DNA of 44,439 nt from Albidovulum sp. (GTDB lineage: Bacteria; Pseudomonadota; Alphaproteobacteria; Rhodobacterales; Rhodobacteraceae). This document shows, piece after piece, positions 30,845 through 40,081 of this stretch. The stretch is taken from positions 1 through 44,439 of the forward strand of contig JAUQYA010000039.1 of NCBI GenBank assembly GCA_030837785.1, in the 5' to 3' direction. Position numbers and translations under genes: made by a program. The notes below the pieces were generated by a model. That model worked only from the letters and a program-made list of their open reading frames with translations. It did not search any database and was not told the DNA's origin. Positions within the stretch are counted from its first letter, which is position 1. Every line of letters begins with the position of its first letter.

Positions 30845-32932
30845 TCAGCCCCCGATCTCGACCAGCGCATCCACCGCCACGACGCGTCCATCCCGCGCGA
30901 TGATGACCGGGTTGAGGTCGAGCGCGGCGAGCGTCGATCTGTTGGCGGCGGCGAAGGCCGCCACCGACTCGGCGATCCCGGCGACCCGGTCGCGGGTTGC
31001 CGGATCGAGACCCGCAGTCGCCCCGAGCCCGGCGAGCACCCGGTCGATCGCCCCGCGCGCGGCAGGCAAGAGCAGCGCCACGGCATTCCTCGCCGCCTCG
31101 ACATCGACCCCGCCCTGCCCGAGGATCAGCGCGTGGCCATAGATCCGGCTCGACTTGATGCCGAGGATCAGTTCCACCGCCGCGCCCGTCACCATCTCCT
31201 CGACCAGATAGCCATCGGGCGCGATGTCCGCCTCCCTGAACCGCACCGACATCGCGGCAAGCGCCGCCTCCACCGCCGCGGCGTCGGACAGGCCGACCGC
31301 GACCGCGCCGAACCGGTTCTTGTGCGGCACGGCGGCGGATATGCCCTTCAGCACCACGGGATAGCCGATCTGCCGGGCGGCCGCGGGAACCCCTTCCGCC
31401 GGAACGAAACGCCGCCGGGGAAAGGCGATGCCGGCACCCGCGAGAAGCGTCTTCGACTCCTCCTCGTTGAGGATGCGGGTCGTGGCGAAGTCCGGCGCCG
31501 GCGGCAGGATCGCAAGGTCTTGCTGCGCGCCGTCACGGCGGGCGCCGTGACCAACGGCGGCGGCGATGGCGGCCACCGCATCCTCCAGCCCCTGGAGCGC
31601 GGCGATCCCGGCCTCCCGGCAAAGCCGGTGCGCCTGGGCAGATATTTCGTCCGGCATGGTCGCAACGATGGCCGCCGGCGTTGCGGTTTCCCGCGCGGCG
31701 CGGATCCAGGCGCGAAGGGTCGGGCTTCCGTCAGGGCCGTCGCCGCCATCTGTGTTCATCACCGCGATGTCGTAGCCATCCTGAAGCATGGTCCGGAAGC
31801 ATTCGAACAGGGCAGGTTCGTTCTCCATCGAAAGGACGTCCATGCCGGTGTAATAGGCGTTGTGGTCGAGTGGGTTCGACACATGGGCGAATTCCGGCAG
31901 TTGCGGGCGCAACGCCGCCGCGACCTCGTCGGAGACGGGCGGCAGCGCGATCCCGTTGTCGAAGGCGGCATCGGCGAAAAGCGCGCGGGCCGCGCCGCTT
32001 GCCGTCAGCACCGCCATGCGGTTGCCGCCGATCCGGTCGCCCCAGGTGCCGAGCGCCTTGAGCGTCTCGAAAAGCTGCGGCAGGGTCCGGACGCGAGTGA
32101 AGCCGAGCCGCGCGCAGAGCGCGTCGAACAGTTCGTCGTCGCCGGCGAGCGCCCCGGTATGGGTCAGCGCCATTTCCGCACCAAGCGCGCTGCGTCCGCT
32201 TTTCAGCACCACCACCGGCAGGTTGCGCCGGCGGGTGACCTCGGCCGCCCCGGCCAGCGCGGCGACGTCGCCCGGGCCTTCCATGAAGATGCCGATGGCG
32301 GTGACACGCGGATCCTCGCCGAGCACCGCCAGCCAGTCCGCCACGTCAAGCAGCACCTGGTTGCCGGTCGAGGCGATGACCGCCGGCGCCAGTCCGCGCC
32401 GGTCGCGCACGAACGCATAGGCAATGCCGCCAGACTGCGAGATGATGGCGGGGCCGCGGTCCAGGGGCGCCGGGTCGTGATCTTCCATCGGCCACAGTGC
32501 CAGCCGGTCGAGCCGATTCAGGAGGCCGTTGGAATTCGGCCCCGCCACGGCAAGATCTCCGGCGGCGGCGACCAGTTCCGCCTGAAGCCGCCGGCCTTCC
32601 GCGCCCATCTCGCCGAACCCCGCCGCGAAGCAGACCGCGCCACCCGCGCCGCGCGCCGCCAGGTCGCGCACCGCCGCGACTGTCAGCTTGCGGTTGACGC
32701 TCAGGAAGGCGGCGTCGGGCGCCTCGGGCAGGTCGGCGATCGCCGGCACGCAAGCGATGCCGCCGATTTCCCGCTGGAACGGATTGACCACCCGGATGTC
32801 GCCGCCGAAGCCCGCCTTGCGCAGCATCGCGATCGACGGCGCAAGGCTCCGTCCGCCGACGAGGGCGACCGAGCGCGGGTTCAGCAAGCGCCTCAGATTG
32901 GCCCTGCGTGCCTGTCGTGCATGAGTGTCCAT
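30845..32932 (-). CDS. NDP-forming acyl-CoA ligase (acetate-CoA ligase, ADP-forming family)
   Basis: This 695-residue fused ligase activates a carboxylic acid with CoA and ATP, giving ADP and phosphate. The N-terminal CoA-binding domain begins with LLNPRSVALVGG. The SucC/D-like domains contain the family's phospho-His motif THTGALAG near residue 275. The ATP-grasp domain starts near residue 475 (EEESKTLLAGAGIAFPRRR) and includes VLKGISAAVPHKN. Order is normal for the alpha-beta fusion. The ATG at 32932 was chosen as closest to the conserved N terminus; a GTG one codon upstream is possible. It lies between an orphan peptide-type binding-protein gene and the dehydratase gene in one minus-strand run. 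Confidence 0.88.
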   Translation of the reverse strand: MDTHARQARRANLRRLLNPRSVALVGGRSLAPSIAMLRKAGFGGDIRVVNPFQREIGGIACVPAIADLPEAPDAAFLSVNRKLTVAAVRDLAARGAGGAVCFAAGFGEMGAEGRRLQAELVAAAGDLAVAGPNSNGLLNRLDRLALWPMEDHDPAPLDRGPAIISQSGGIAYAFVRDRRGLAPAVIASTGNQVLLDVADWLAVLGEDPRVTAIGIFMEGPGDVAALAGAAEVTRRRNLPVVVLKSGRSALGAEMALTHTGALAGDDELFDALCARLGFTRVRTLPQLFETLKALGTWGDRIGGNRMAVLTASGAARALFADAAFDNGIALPPVSDEVAAALRPQLPEFAHVSNPLDHNAYYTGMDVLSMENEPALFECFRTMLQDGYDIAVMNTDGGDGPDGSPTLRAWIRAARETATPAAIVATMPDEISAQAHRLCREAGIAALQGLEDAVAAIAAAVGHGARRDGAQQDLAILPPAPDFATTRILNEEESKTLLAGAGIAFPRRRFVPAEGVPAAARQIGYPVVLKGISAAVPHKNRFGAVAVGLSDAAAVEAALAAMSVRFREADIAPDGYLVEEMVTGAAVELILGIKSSRIYGHALILGQGGVDVEAARNAVALLLPAARGAIDRVLAGLGATAGLDPATRDRVAGIAESVAAFAAANRSTLAALDLNPVIIARDGRVVAVDALVEIGG

Positions 32933-33040
32933 CACCTTGCGGGCCTCCGGGCAACGCCATTCCCTCCGGCGACAGCCGGCCGGCGAATGTCTGTCATCGG
33001 GAAAGGGCGGTCCGGCCGGATGCCGGGCCGCCATGTCAGG

Positions 33041-34612
33041 TCAGGCGAACCACCAGCGTTCGCCGCACTTCGACCCGTCGAGGCCGGAGACCGAGCTGAT
33101 GTGCTCGCCGCGCTGCACGGTGGCGCTGCGCACGGAGACATAGTTGGCATACATCGGCACGATGACGCCGCCGTCGTCGGAAACGAGCCGCTGCATCTCG
33201 CCATACATCTCCCGCCGCTTGGCGTCGTCAAGCTCGGCGCGGGCGGCCAGCAAGAGCTTGTCGAAGTCGGGGTTCTTCCAGTGCGTGTCGTTCCACGCCG
33301 CGTCGGAGGCATAGACCTGGGTGAACATCCAGTCCTCGGTCGGCCGGCCCTGCCAGAAGCAGGTCACGAAGGGCTTCACCGTCCAGACGTTGGACCAGAA
33401 GCCGTCGTTCGGCTCGCGCACCACGTTGATGGTGATGCCGGCCTTCGCCGCCTGCTCGGCGTAGAGGATGGCGGTGTCGACCGCGCCCTGAAAGGCGGCG
33501 TCGGCGGCGTGCAGGTCGACCGTCAGCCCCTCCATCCCCGCCTTCTTCAGGTGGAACTTCGCCTGTTCCGGGTCATAGGCCCGCTGCGGCAGGTCGGCCG
33601 CGAAGTAGCGGTTGGCGGGTGCGATCGGATGGTCGTTGGCGATACGGCCGTGGCCGTGGAGGATCTTCTGCACCATCTCCTCGCGGTCGATGGCGAGTTT
33701 CAGCGCCAGACGGACGTCGAGGTTGTCGAAGGGCGCGACGTCGCAGAACATCGGCAGGGTGAAATGCTGCGTGCCGGTAACTTCGTCGACGACCAGGTCG
33801 GATCGCCCCGCCAGCCTGCCGACCGTGGCGATGTCGGCCCGGTCGATCACGTCAAGCTCGCCCGTCATCACCCCGTTCATCCGTGCCGCCACGTCGTCGA
33901 TGGCGAGGATCTCGACCTCGTCGAACCAGGCGGCATTGCTCTTCCAGTAGTCCGCCCGCCGCGCCAGGAGCGCCCGCGCACCCACCGCGTATTCGGCGAC
34001 CGTATAGCCGCCGGTGCCGATCCGCTGTTCCCAGTCGACCTTGCCGTCATCCCCCGCCGCGCCGATGACGAGGTGATAGTCGGCAAGCAGGTAGGGAAAG
34101 TCGGCATTCGCCGCGTCGAGCGTCACCACCACCGCAGTGCCGTCAACGGCAATGTCGGTGATCGCCGCGACGATCGGCTTCGCCGCCGACTTGGACTCCT
34201 CTCCGCGGTGATGGTCGAGCGAGGCGATCACGTCGGCCGGCGCGAGCGTCCGGCCGTTCGAGAAGGTGACGCCCTGGCGGATGTTGAACCGCCAGACCTT
34301 GCCGCCCTCGGCGGGCTCGAAGCTTTCGGCCAGTTCCGGCGTCAGCGTCCCGTCCGGCGCGATCTCGACGAGGTTGTTGTAGACGCAGCCGAAGCCGGCA
34401 AGGTTCATAATGGCGCTGAGCCCCCAGCTCGCCGGATCCCAGCTTTCCGATGCGTTCGCGCCGGAGGCACCGATCCGCAGGCGGCCGCCGCGCTTGGGCT
34501 CGGCGGCACGGGCCCGCGACCCGGCCGAGGCAAGCACGCTACCCGCACCCGCAGCCATCGCAAGCTGGCCGAACCGCCGCCGCGAGATGCTTCCGAACAT
34601 GTCCGTTCTCAT
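33041..34612 (-). CDS. Peptide/nickel-type ABC substrate-binding protein (Tat-exported)
   Basis: This 523-residue protein of the SBP_bac_5 (DppA/OppA) family has a twin-arginine signal: SRRRFGQLAMAAGAG, then a hydrophobic stretch and ARAAEP cleavage region. The mature part has typical landmarks (LAESFEPAEGGKVWRFNIRQ, GVTFSNG, RLALKLAIDREEMVQKIL). The ATG at 34612 has GGGAGG just upstream. No permease or ATPase gene for a peptide-type importer is nearby, so it is an orphan binding protein that may share a transporter elsewhere. It is divergent from a LysR gene with a 129-bp intergenic region, so LysR control is plausible. Confidence 0.88.
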   Translation of the reverse strand: MRTDMFGSISRRRFGQLAMAAGAGSVLASAGSRARAAEPKRGGRLRIGASGANASESWDPASWGLSAIMNLAGFGCVYNNLVEIAPDGTLTPELAESFEPAEGGKVWRFNIRQGVTFSNGRTLAPADVIASLDHHRGEESKSAAKPIVAAITDIAVDGTAVVVTLDAANADFPYLLADYHLVIGAAGDDGKVDWEQRIGTGGYTVAEYAVGARALLARRADYWKSNAAWFDEVEILAIDDVAARMNGVMTGELDVIDRADIATVGRLAGRSDLVVDEVTGTQHFTLPMFCDVAPFDNLDVRLALKLAIDREEMVQKILHGHGRIANDHPIAPANRYFAADLPQRAYDPEQAKFHLKKAGMEGLTVDLHAADAAFQGAVDTAILYAEQAAKAGITINVVREPNDGFWSNVWTVKPFVTCFWQGRPTEDWMFTQVYASDAAWNDTHWKNPDFDKLLLAARAELDDAKRREMYGEMQRLVSDDGGVIVPMYANYVSVRSATVQRGEHISSVSGLDGSKCGERWWFA

Positions 34613-34741
34613 GTCTACCTCCCATATGCCGCCCTGTGCGCCCGCTACCGGCATGGCGGTTGGATCGAGCAGACCACAAGCTTGCCATTCCGACAAATAC
34701 GAGTTTTTATCCATGATATACGCCAGAGATATGGGTGCGCC

Positions 34742-35635
34742 ATGCTGGGCCTGCGCGAGATCGAGGCTTTCCGCGTCGCCATGACCAGCGGCTCCTTCTC
34801 CGCCGCCGCGCGGCTTCTCAACACCTCGCAGCCCAACGTGACGCGCCTCATCGTCAGCATGGAACGGAAGCTCGGCTATCCGTTGTTTCTCAGGCGCAGC
34901 CGCGGCGTGACGCCAACGGCGGAGGCCGAAATCCTCTATGGCGAGGTCGAACGATCCTTCCAGGGCCTCGGCGCGATCTCGCGCGTGGCCGAGGAGATCG
35001 GTCAGTTCCGCAACGCCCACCTGTCGATCGGCGCCCTTCCGGCGATGCTGCTGGAGATCGTGCCGCAGGCGCTGGCGGAATGGCGCGGCCTTCACGGCGA
35101 CCTGTCGTTCACCGTGGAGCCGCGGGATTCCGAACGGATCATCCACTGGGTCCGCGCCCGGCGATTCGACCTCGGGCTGGCCAGCCCCATCCTCGATACC
35201 GGCGACATCGACACCGTCGCCCGCCGGCGGCTGCCCTATGTGGCGATGGCTGCCCCCGGCGCCGGACCGATCGGCGGCCGCGCCGGGCCGATAGACCTTG
35301 CCACGCTCGCCACCCTGCCGCTGGTCGTGCCGAGCATTCCCTATTTTCTCGGCATCTGCACCGACCCCGACCTGCGCACCGTCATCCGGCAATCGGCCCG
35401 GATGGATGCGTTCGGGTCGCAGACGGCGGCGCAGATGGCGATGGAAGGCGTCGGCATCGCGCTGGCCGATCCGTTCACCGCCCGGTATTTCCGCCGCCGC
35501 TTCGGCGCGGTCGTCCAGCCCGTCGAACGCGCCCCCTGCTACGAGATCGCGCTGTTCGCGCCACGCCATCCGGTCCATGCGCGCGTCGCGGTCCGGTTCG
35601 GCGAGATGCTCGGCCGGGCCATTGCCGCGGTCTGA
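34742..35635 (+). CDS. LysR-family regulator
   Basis: This is a 297-residue LTTR. The N-terminal winged helix (FRVAMTSGSFSAAARLLNTS, QPNVTRLI, RKLGYPLFLRR) is followed by the substrate-binding regulatory domain. The promoter region between it and the divergent peptide-type binding-protein gene is AT-rich and holds ATAT...ATAT half-sites near 34715-34735 that could be a LysR box. It likely controls the divergent binding-protein/CoA ligase/dehydratase genes. The inducer is unknown. Confidence 0.9.
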   Translation: MLGLREIEAFRVAMTSGSFSAAARLLNTSQPNVTRLIVSMERKLGYPLFLRRSRGVTPTAEAEILYGEVERSFQGLGAISRVAEEIGQFRNAHLSIGALPAMLLEIVPQALAEWRGLHGDLSFTVEPRDSERIIHWVRARRFDLGLASPILDTGDIDTVARRRLPYVAMAAPGAGPIGGRAGPIDLATLATLPLVVPSIPYFLGICTDPDLRTVIRQSARMDAFGSQTAAQMAMEGVGIALADPFTARYFRRRFGAVVQPVERAPCYEIALFAPRHPVHARVAVRFGEMLGRAIAAV

Positions 35636-35731
35636 CCCAAGGTTGCCCGCGGCGTCTTGGCGGCGCGCCGGGTTGCGGGCAGTATCCGCACAGGGCGCGC
35701 GTCCCGGCGCCCGCCAGCAAGAGGCCTCCGC

Positions 35732-36622
35732 ATGACCGCCACCACCGCCAACGGAATCACGATCGAGGTCGAGCGGCACGGGCCGCCGTCGGCGGTGCCG
35801 CTCCTTCTGGTGCGCGGCCTCGGCTCGCAGCTCATCCACTGGCCCGCCGCGCTGATCGACGGTTTCGTGGGCGCGGGCTTCCACGTCATCACCTATGACA
35901 ACCGCGATGCCGGCCTGTCGCAGAAGTTCGGCGCCACTGGCCGGCCGGACCTCGCCGCGATGCAGGCGCGGCTCGCAGCCGGGCAGGAGGTGACGGCACC
36001 CTACCGGATCGAGGACATGGCCGCCGACGGGATCGGCGTGCTCGACGCGCTGGGAATCGCGGCCGCGCATGTCTTCGGCATCTCGATGGGCGGGATGATC
36101 GTCCAGCAGATGGCGCTCGACCACCCCCGGCGCCTCCTCAGCGCCACGATCGTCATGTCCTCCTCCGGCGCGCCCGGCCTGCCGCCCGCCACGCCCGAGG
36201 CCGAGGCGATGCTGCTGGCCGAGCCCGACGATCCCTCTGACCGCGAGTCTGTCATCGCCCACACGCTCCGCGGCGACCGCATCTGGGGCAGCCCCGGCTT
36301 TCCCTTCGACGAGGCGGAGCGGCGGGCGCTGATCGGCCGCGCGCTCGACCGCTGCCATTGCCCGGACGGCGTCACCCGGCAATATGCCGCCGTGCTCACC
36401 AGCCGCGGCCGCCGCTTCGCCCGGCTTGGCGAAATCGGGGGGCCGGTGCTGGTCATCCACGGCACCGACGACACGCTCCTGCCGCTCGCGCATGGCCGCG
36501 ACATCGCCGCCCGCATCCCCGGCGCGAAGCTGGTCGAGGTCGCGGGCATGGGACACGACCTTGAAGGCGGGATTTCCGCGATCATCGTCGCGGCGGTGCG
36601 GGATTTCGTCGGGGGGCTGTGA
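35732..36622 (+). CDS. Alpha/beta hydrolase
   Basis: This is a 296-residue alpha/beta-hydrolase-fold enzyme. The oxyanion-side motif is RGLGSQLIHWP, the nucleophile elbow GISMGG has Ser118, the acid is in HGTDDTLLP near residue 242, and the base His is in GMGHDLEGG near residue 275. Arrangement fits esterases, lactonases and C-C hydrolases. The ATG at 35732 follows GAGG by seven bases. It lies 96 bases after the LysR gene on the same strand, so the two may be co-expressed. Substrate unknown. Confidence 0.88.
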   Translation: MTATTANGITIEVERHGPPSAVPLLLVRGLGSQLIHWPAALIDGFVGAGFHVITYDNRDAGLSQKFGATGRPDLAAMQARLAAGQEVTAPYRIEDMAADGIGVLDALGIAAAHVFGISMGGMIVQQMALDHPRRLLSATIVMSSSGAPGLPPATPEAEAMLLAEPDDPSDRESVIAHTLRGDRIWGSPGFPFDEAERRALIGRALDRCHCPDGVTRQYAAVLTSRGRRFARLGEIGGPVLVIHGTDDTLLPLAHGRDIAARIPGAKLVEVAGMGHDLEGGISAIIVAAVRDFVGGL

Positions 36623-36724
36623 CGAGCCCGTGTTGCCCGGCAGCGCATGCCTTCGAGACTGCGGGTGGTTCCGCGTCAAGCGGGTAGCTGAGGCCGTTCA
36701 GGTGCGATAGGTCCAGGGCATGAG

Positions 36725-36746
36725 GGACAAAATCACTATTTTGTCC
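36725..36746. repeat. Perfect 9-bp inverted repeat (GGACAAAAT-CACT-ATTTTGTCC)
   Basis: Two perfect 9-bp arms with a 4-base loop lie in the 232-bp gap between the alpha/beta hydrolase and the convergent aldehyde dehydrogenase genes. There is no T-run on either side, so it is not a standard terminator. It could be an operator or a transposon-associated palindrome. Confidence 0.6.
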
Positions 36747-36779
36747 GTTGTGCGCCTTCCCAATCCACATAGGTCCCAT

Positions 36780-36816
36780 TGAACCAGAAACTCTCCGGTA
36801 AACCCGGGGCGGTTCA
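36780..36816 (-). mobile_element. Possible remnant of an IS terminal sequence
   Basis: A 37-bp segment begins TGAACC and ends GGTTCA. On the minus strand it reads TGAACCGCCCCGGGTTTACC and goes on with a GGAGAG core, which resembles terminal repeats of IS3-family elements as I remember them. No transposase is present. It lies at the left border of the lower-GC module (36855-44121). A database comparison is needed to confirm. Confidence 0.35.
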
Positions 36817-36854
36817 GGTCAGCAGGCCCTGTATAACTCTCCGCACTTTGCTGA

Positions 36855-38288
36855 TCACGTCTGTCCGTAACCCACGACCGCCTTGAGTTCGGTAAAGTCG
36901 GAGATGGCCCAATCGGAATACTCGCGGCCATTGCCTGACTGTTTGTAGCCGCCAAAGGGCACATGCAGGTCACCGGCAGCGTAGTTGATGAACACCTGCC
37001 CCACGCGAAGCCGGGCAGCGATCGTGCGGGCATGCTCCCTGTCCTCGCTGGAGACGTAGGCGGCGAGACCATACTCGGTATTGTTGCCGATCCGCACAGC
37101 TTCCTCTTCATCGTGGTAAGGGATGATGCAAAGCACTGGGCCAAAGATTTCCTCCCGCTCGATGGCCATTCCGGGACGCACATTTCCGAAGATCGTCGGG
37201 CGAACGAAATAGCCCCTCCCGAGATGGTCGGGACGCTCGGGACCACCGGTCACGAGTCTCGCGCCCTCGGCGATGCCGGCCTTGATGAGATGGCGCACCT
37301 TTTCGTACTGCGCCTTGCTGGCAAGTGGCCCCATACCGACTGACTCCGAGCACGGATCGCCGACCACAACGGTTTCGGCGACGGCCTTGGCGATTGCTAG
37401 CGCCTCGTCATGCCGTGCCGCTGGCACGAGCATTCGCGTCGGCGCGTCGCAGGACTGGCCGGTATTGCGCATGATCTTCTGGACGCCTCTGGTGACGGCC
37501 GCCTCGAAATCGGCGTCGGGAAGGATGATGTTCGGCGATTTGCCGCCAAGTTCCTGCGATACCCGCTTGACGGTATCTGCGGCCACCTTCGCGACGATGA
37601 CCCCGGCGCGTGTCGAACCGGTGAATGACACCATATCCACATCGGGATGGCCAGCCATCACCTGGCCGACATCCGGCCCGGTCCCGTTGATCATATTGAA
37701 CACGCCCTTCGGCACTCCGGCGGAATGCATGATCTCGGCGAAGATCACACCGCTGATCGGGGAGACCTCACTCGGCTTGAGGACCATGGTGCAGCCGGCG
37801 GCGAGCGCCGGAGCCACCTTCGCAACGATCTGGTTGATCGGCCAGTTCCAGGGCGTGATCAACGCGCAAACGCCGATCGGCTCCCGGATCACCTTGCTAG
37901 ATCCGCGCATCAGCGAGAACTCGTAGCTTTCGAGGGCCTCGATCGTCACCTCGAGATGCGCTTGGCCACCCCTCGCCTGCGACTGGCGCGCAAGCGTTAT
38001 CGGCGCGCCCATCTCGAAGCTGATCGCCTGCGCCATATCTTCGTAGCGCTCCTCGTAGGCCATGAGGATACGTCGCAGCAGGGCGAGTCGTTCACTGCGC
38101 GTTGTCCTCGAAAAGGCATCGAACGCCCGTCTGGCGGCTGCGACCGCCGCATTGACGTCCTCGCGATCGCCGGCCGCGATGCTCGTGTATGCTTCCTCCG
38201 TTGACGGGTCGATCACGTCCAGCGTCAATTTCGAATGCGGCACTACCCAGGCCCCGTCAATGTAGAATTTCAGGTTGTTGTCCGTCAT
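36855..38288 (-). CDS. Aldehyde dehydrogenase
   Basis: This 477-residue NAD(P)-dependent aldehyde dehydrogenase has the Rossmann/NAD region PWNWPINQ, the FTGSTRAG turn, general-base Glu246 in QELGGKSPN and catalytic Cys280 in NTGQSCDAP. Length is normal. It lies 54 bases downstream of the GMC oxidoreductase gene on the same strand, so an alcohol could be oxidised to an aldehyde and then to an acid by the pair, as in choline-to-betaine chemistry. Betaine aldehyde dehydrogenase itself is possible but not shown by the sequence. Confidence 0.9.
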   Translation of the reverse strand: MTDNNLKFYIDGAWVVPHSKLTLDVIDPSTEEAYTSIAAGDREDVNAAVAAARRAFDAFSRTTRSERLALLRRILMAYEERYEDMAQAISFEMGAPITLARQSQARGGQAHLEVTIEALESYEFSLMRGSSKVIREPIGVCALITPWNWPINQIVAKVAPALAAGCTMVLKPSEVSPISGVIFAEIMHSAGVPKGVFNMINGTGPDVGQVMAGHPDVDMVSFTGSTRAGVIVAKVAADTVKRVSQELGGKSPNIILPDADFEAAVTRGVQKIMRNTGQSCDAPTRMLVPAARHDEALAIAKAVAETVVVGDPCSESVGMGPLASKAQYEKVRHLIKAGIAEGARLVTGGPERPDHLGRGYFVRPTIFGNVRPGMAIEREEIFGPVLCIIPYHDEEEAVRIGNNTEYGLAAYVSSEDREHARTIAARLRVGQVFINYAAGDLHVPFGGYKQSGNGREYSDWAISDFTELKAVVGYGQT

Positions 38289-38342
38289 GTCGTTGATCCG
38301 TTTCGAAAAGCACCACCGGGATGCGGAGTGTTCGCGGCTGCG

Positions 38343-39962
38343 TCAGGCTGCCTGAATCAGGTCGGCCGCGCGCTCGCCGATCATGATCGACGTCGCGTTG
38401 GTGTTGGCCGATACGATTTCGGGCATGATCGACGCGTCCGCGACGCGCAGGCCGTCGATGCCATGCACCTTCAGATCGAGGCCGACGACGGCCTCCGGGC
38501 TCGAAGCCGGCCCCATCCTGCAGGAGCCCGCTAGATGGAAGGCGGTCGTGCAGCGCTTGTCGATCCACGCGTCGAGCTGTTCGTCCGTCTGGAGCGCAGG
38601 CCCCGGATCGAGCTCGTCGCCGGAATAGCGGGCCATGGCCGGCTGCGACAGGATCTTGCGCGCGATGCGCGTGGCTTCCCTGAGCGACTGCCGGTCGATT
38701 GGCTCCTTGAGGTAATTCAGCAGCAGGACCGGCGCATCGGAAGACGCCGGTCCGCTGAGGCTGAGCCTACCGCGGCTGGCGACCGTCATCAGGCCGATAT
38801 TCATCTGGAAAGTCGGCTGCGGATAAAGGTCGAAGCTGTCCGGCTTCAGCGCCGCCGGAAAAAGCTCGAACTTGAAATTGGGCTCGGTGAGGCCGGGGCG
38901 GGAGCGGAGGAAGGCGCAGGCCTCATAATGGTTGGTCGCCGCTGCGCCGGATCTGGAAAGGAACCATCGCAGACCGATCAATTGCTTGCGGGGGAAGCGC
39001 AGAGCACCTCCGAGTGAAGCCGACGAAACCTTGCAGGCCATGCGGATCGCCACGTCGGGATGGTCCTGAAAATTGGCGCCCACTCCCGGCAGGTGATGGA
39101 TCACCGGAATGGCGAACGCCTGAAGCGCCTCGGCATCGCCGATACCCGACTGCATCAGCAGCGTGGGCGAGTTCACTGAGCCGCCGCAGAGAATGATCTC
39201 ACGTGCGGCGAAAACCTGTTGCCGCTGGCCGTTGCGGACATAGTCAACCGCGACCGCCCGCTTGCCCTCGAATACCAGCTTCTCCGCCGGGCTATCCGTC
39301 CGGATCGTGAGATTGGGGCGCTTGCGCACCTCTGGGGTCAGGAAGCCGAAGGCCGTGCTAATGCGATAGCCATCAGCAATCGTCTGTTCATGCGGGGCAA
39401 ACCCTTCCTGGCTTGCCGAGTTCGAGTCCCGCAGGATCGGGTAGCCGGCCTGTCGGCCGGCCTCGAGCCATGCCTTGTTGATCGGGTTCCTCATCGCCGG
39501 AACGCTGATCTTCAGCGGGCCGCTGCCACCGCGATATTCCGTCTCACCAAAGGCGGACTTCTCGAATTTCTTGAAATAGGGTAGCACACTCCGGTAGTTC
39601 CAGCCGGTACAGCCGTACTGCTCCTCCCACTTGTCGAAATCCCCGGGGTTGCCGCGCGTGAACACCATGCCGTTGATTGATGAGGAGCCGCCGAGCACGC
39701 GACCGCGCGGCTGATGGATGACCTTGCCGCCGATGTAGGGTTCGGGCGCCGTCTTGTACTGATATGTGTAGCGCCGGTCCGTGACGATCTGCGATACTGC
39801 CGCCGGCATGTTGACGATCCATCCCCGATTGTCGGGACCGGCCTCGAGCACGAGCACCGTTTTGCGCGGATTCTCCGACAACCGAGCCGCGACGACGCAG
39901 CCGGCTGTTCCGCCGCCCACGACAATGTAGTCAAAGCGTTCTACTGCTTGGTTCACGCTCAA
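38343..39962 (-). CDS. GMC-family FAD-dependent alcohol/choline dehydrogenase
   Basis: This 539-residue flavoprotein has the FAD-binding GGGTAGCVVAARLSE near residue 17 and the second GMC signature GGSVNSPTLLMQSG near 265. The C-terminal catalytic His lies in AFHLAGSCRMG, followed by the SANTNAT segment. Related to choline dehydrogenase BetA and to other alcohol dehydrogenases with quinone acceptors. The start is a TTG at 39962; a GTG at 39956 with AAGGG upstream is an equally good choice. Partner of the following aldehyde dehydrogenase. Confidence 0.9.
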   Translation of the reverse strand: MSVNQAVERFDYIVVGGGTAGCVVAARLSENPRKTVLVLEAGPDNRGWIVNMPAAVSQIVTDRRYTYQYKTAPEPYIGGKVIHQPRGRVLGGSSSINGMVFTRGNPGDFDKWEEQYGCTGWNYRSVLPYFKKFEKSAFGETEYRGGSGPLKISVPAMRNPINKAWLEAGRQAGYPILRDSNSASQEGFAPHEQTIADGYRISTAFGFLTPEVRKRPNLTIRTDSPAEKLVFEGKRAVAVDYVRNGQRQQVFAAREIILCGGSVNSPTLLMQSGIGDAEALQAFAIPVIHHLPGVGANFQDHPDVAIRMACKVSSASLGGALRFPRKQLIGLRWFLSRSGAAATNHYEACAFLRSRPGLTEPNFKFELFPAALKPDSFDLYPQPTFQMNIGLMTVASRGRLSLSGPASSDAPVLLLNYLKEPIDRQSLREATRIARKILSQPAMARYSGDELDPGPALQTDEQLDAWIDKRCTTAFHLAGSCRMGPASSPEAVVGLDLKVHGIDGLRVADASIMPEIVSANTNATSIMIGERAADLIQAA

Positions 39963-40081
39963 GTTTCCCTTTATCGTCCACGAGGCTCCGGCGCTGTTTA
40001 TGCACGATCATAAGTGTGTCGATCGGCCGCGACCGAATATCCGTGGGCACAGCACAAGTGTTGCGCCCACGGAGGCTGACC

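Noticed and set aside
30830..35635. Very long plus-strand open frame (about 1600 codons) across 30830-34741
   Set aside because: Only its last part (34742-35635) is a real gene, the LysR regulator. The rest is opposite the dehydratase, CoA ligase and binding-protein genes and is an antisense open frame caused by high GC.
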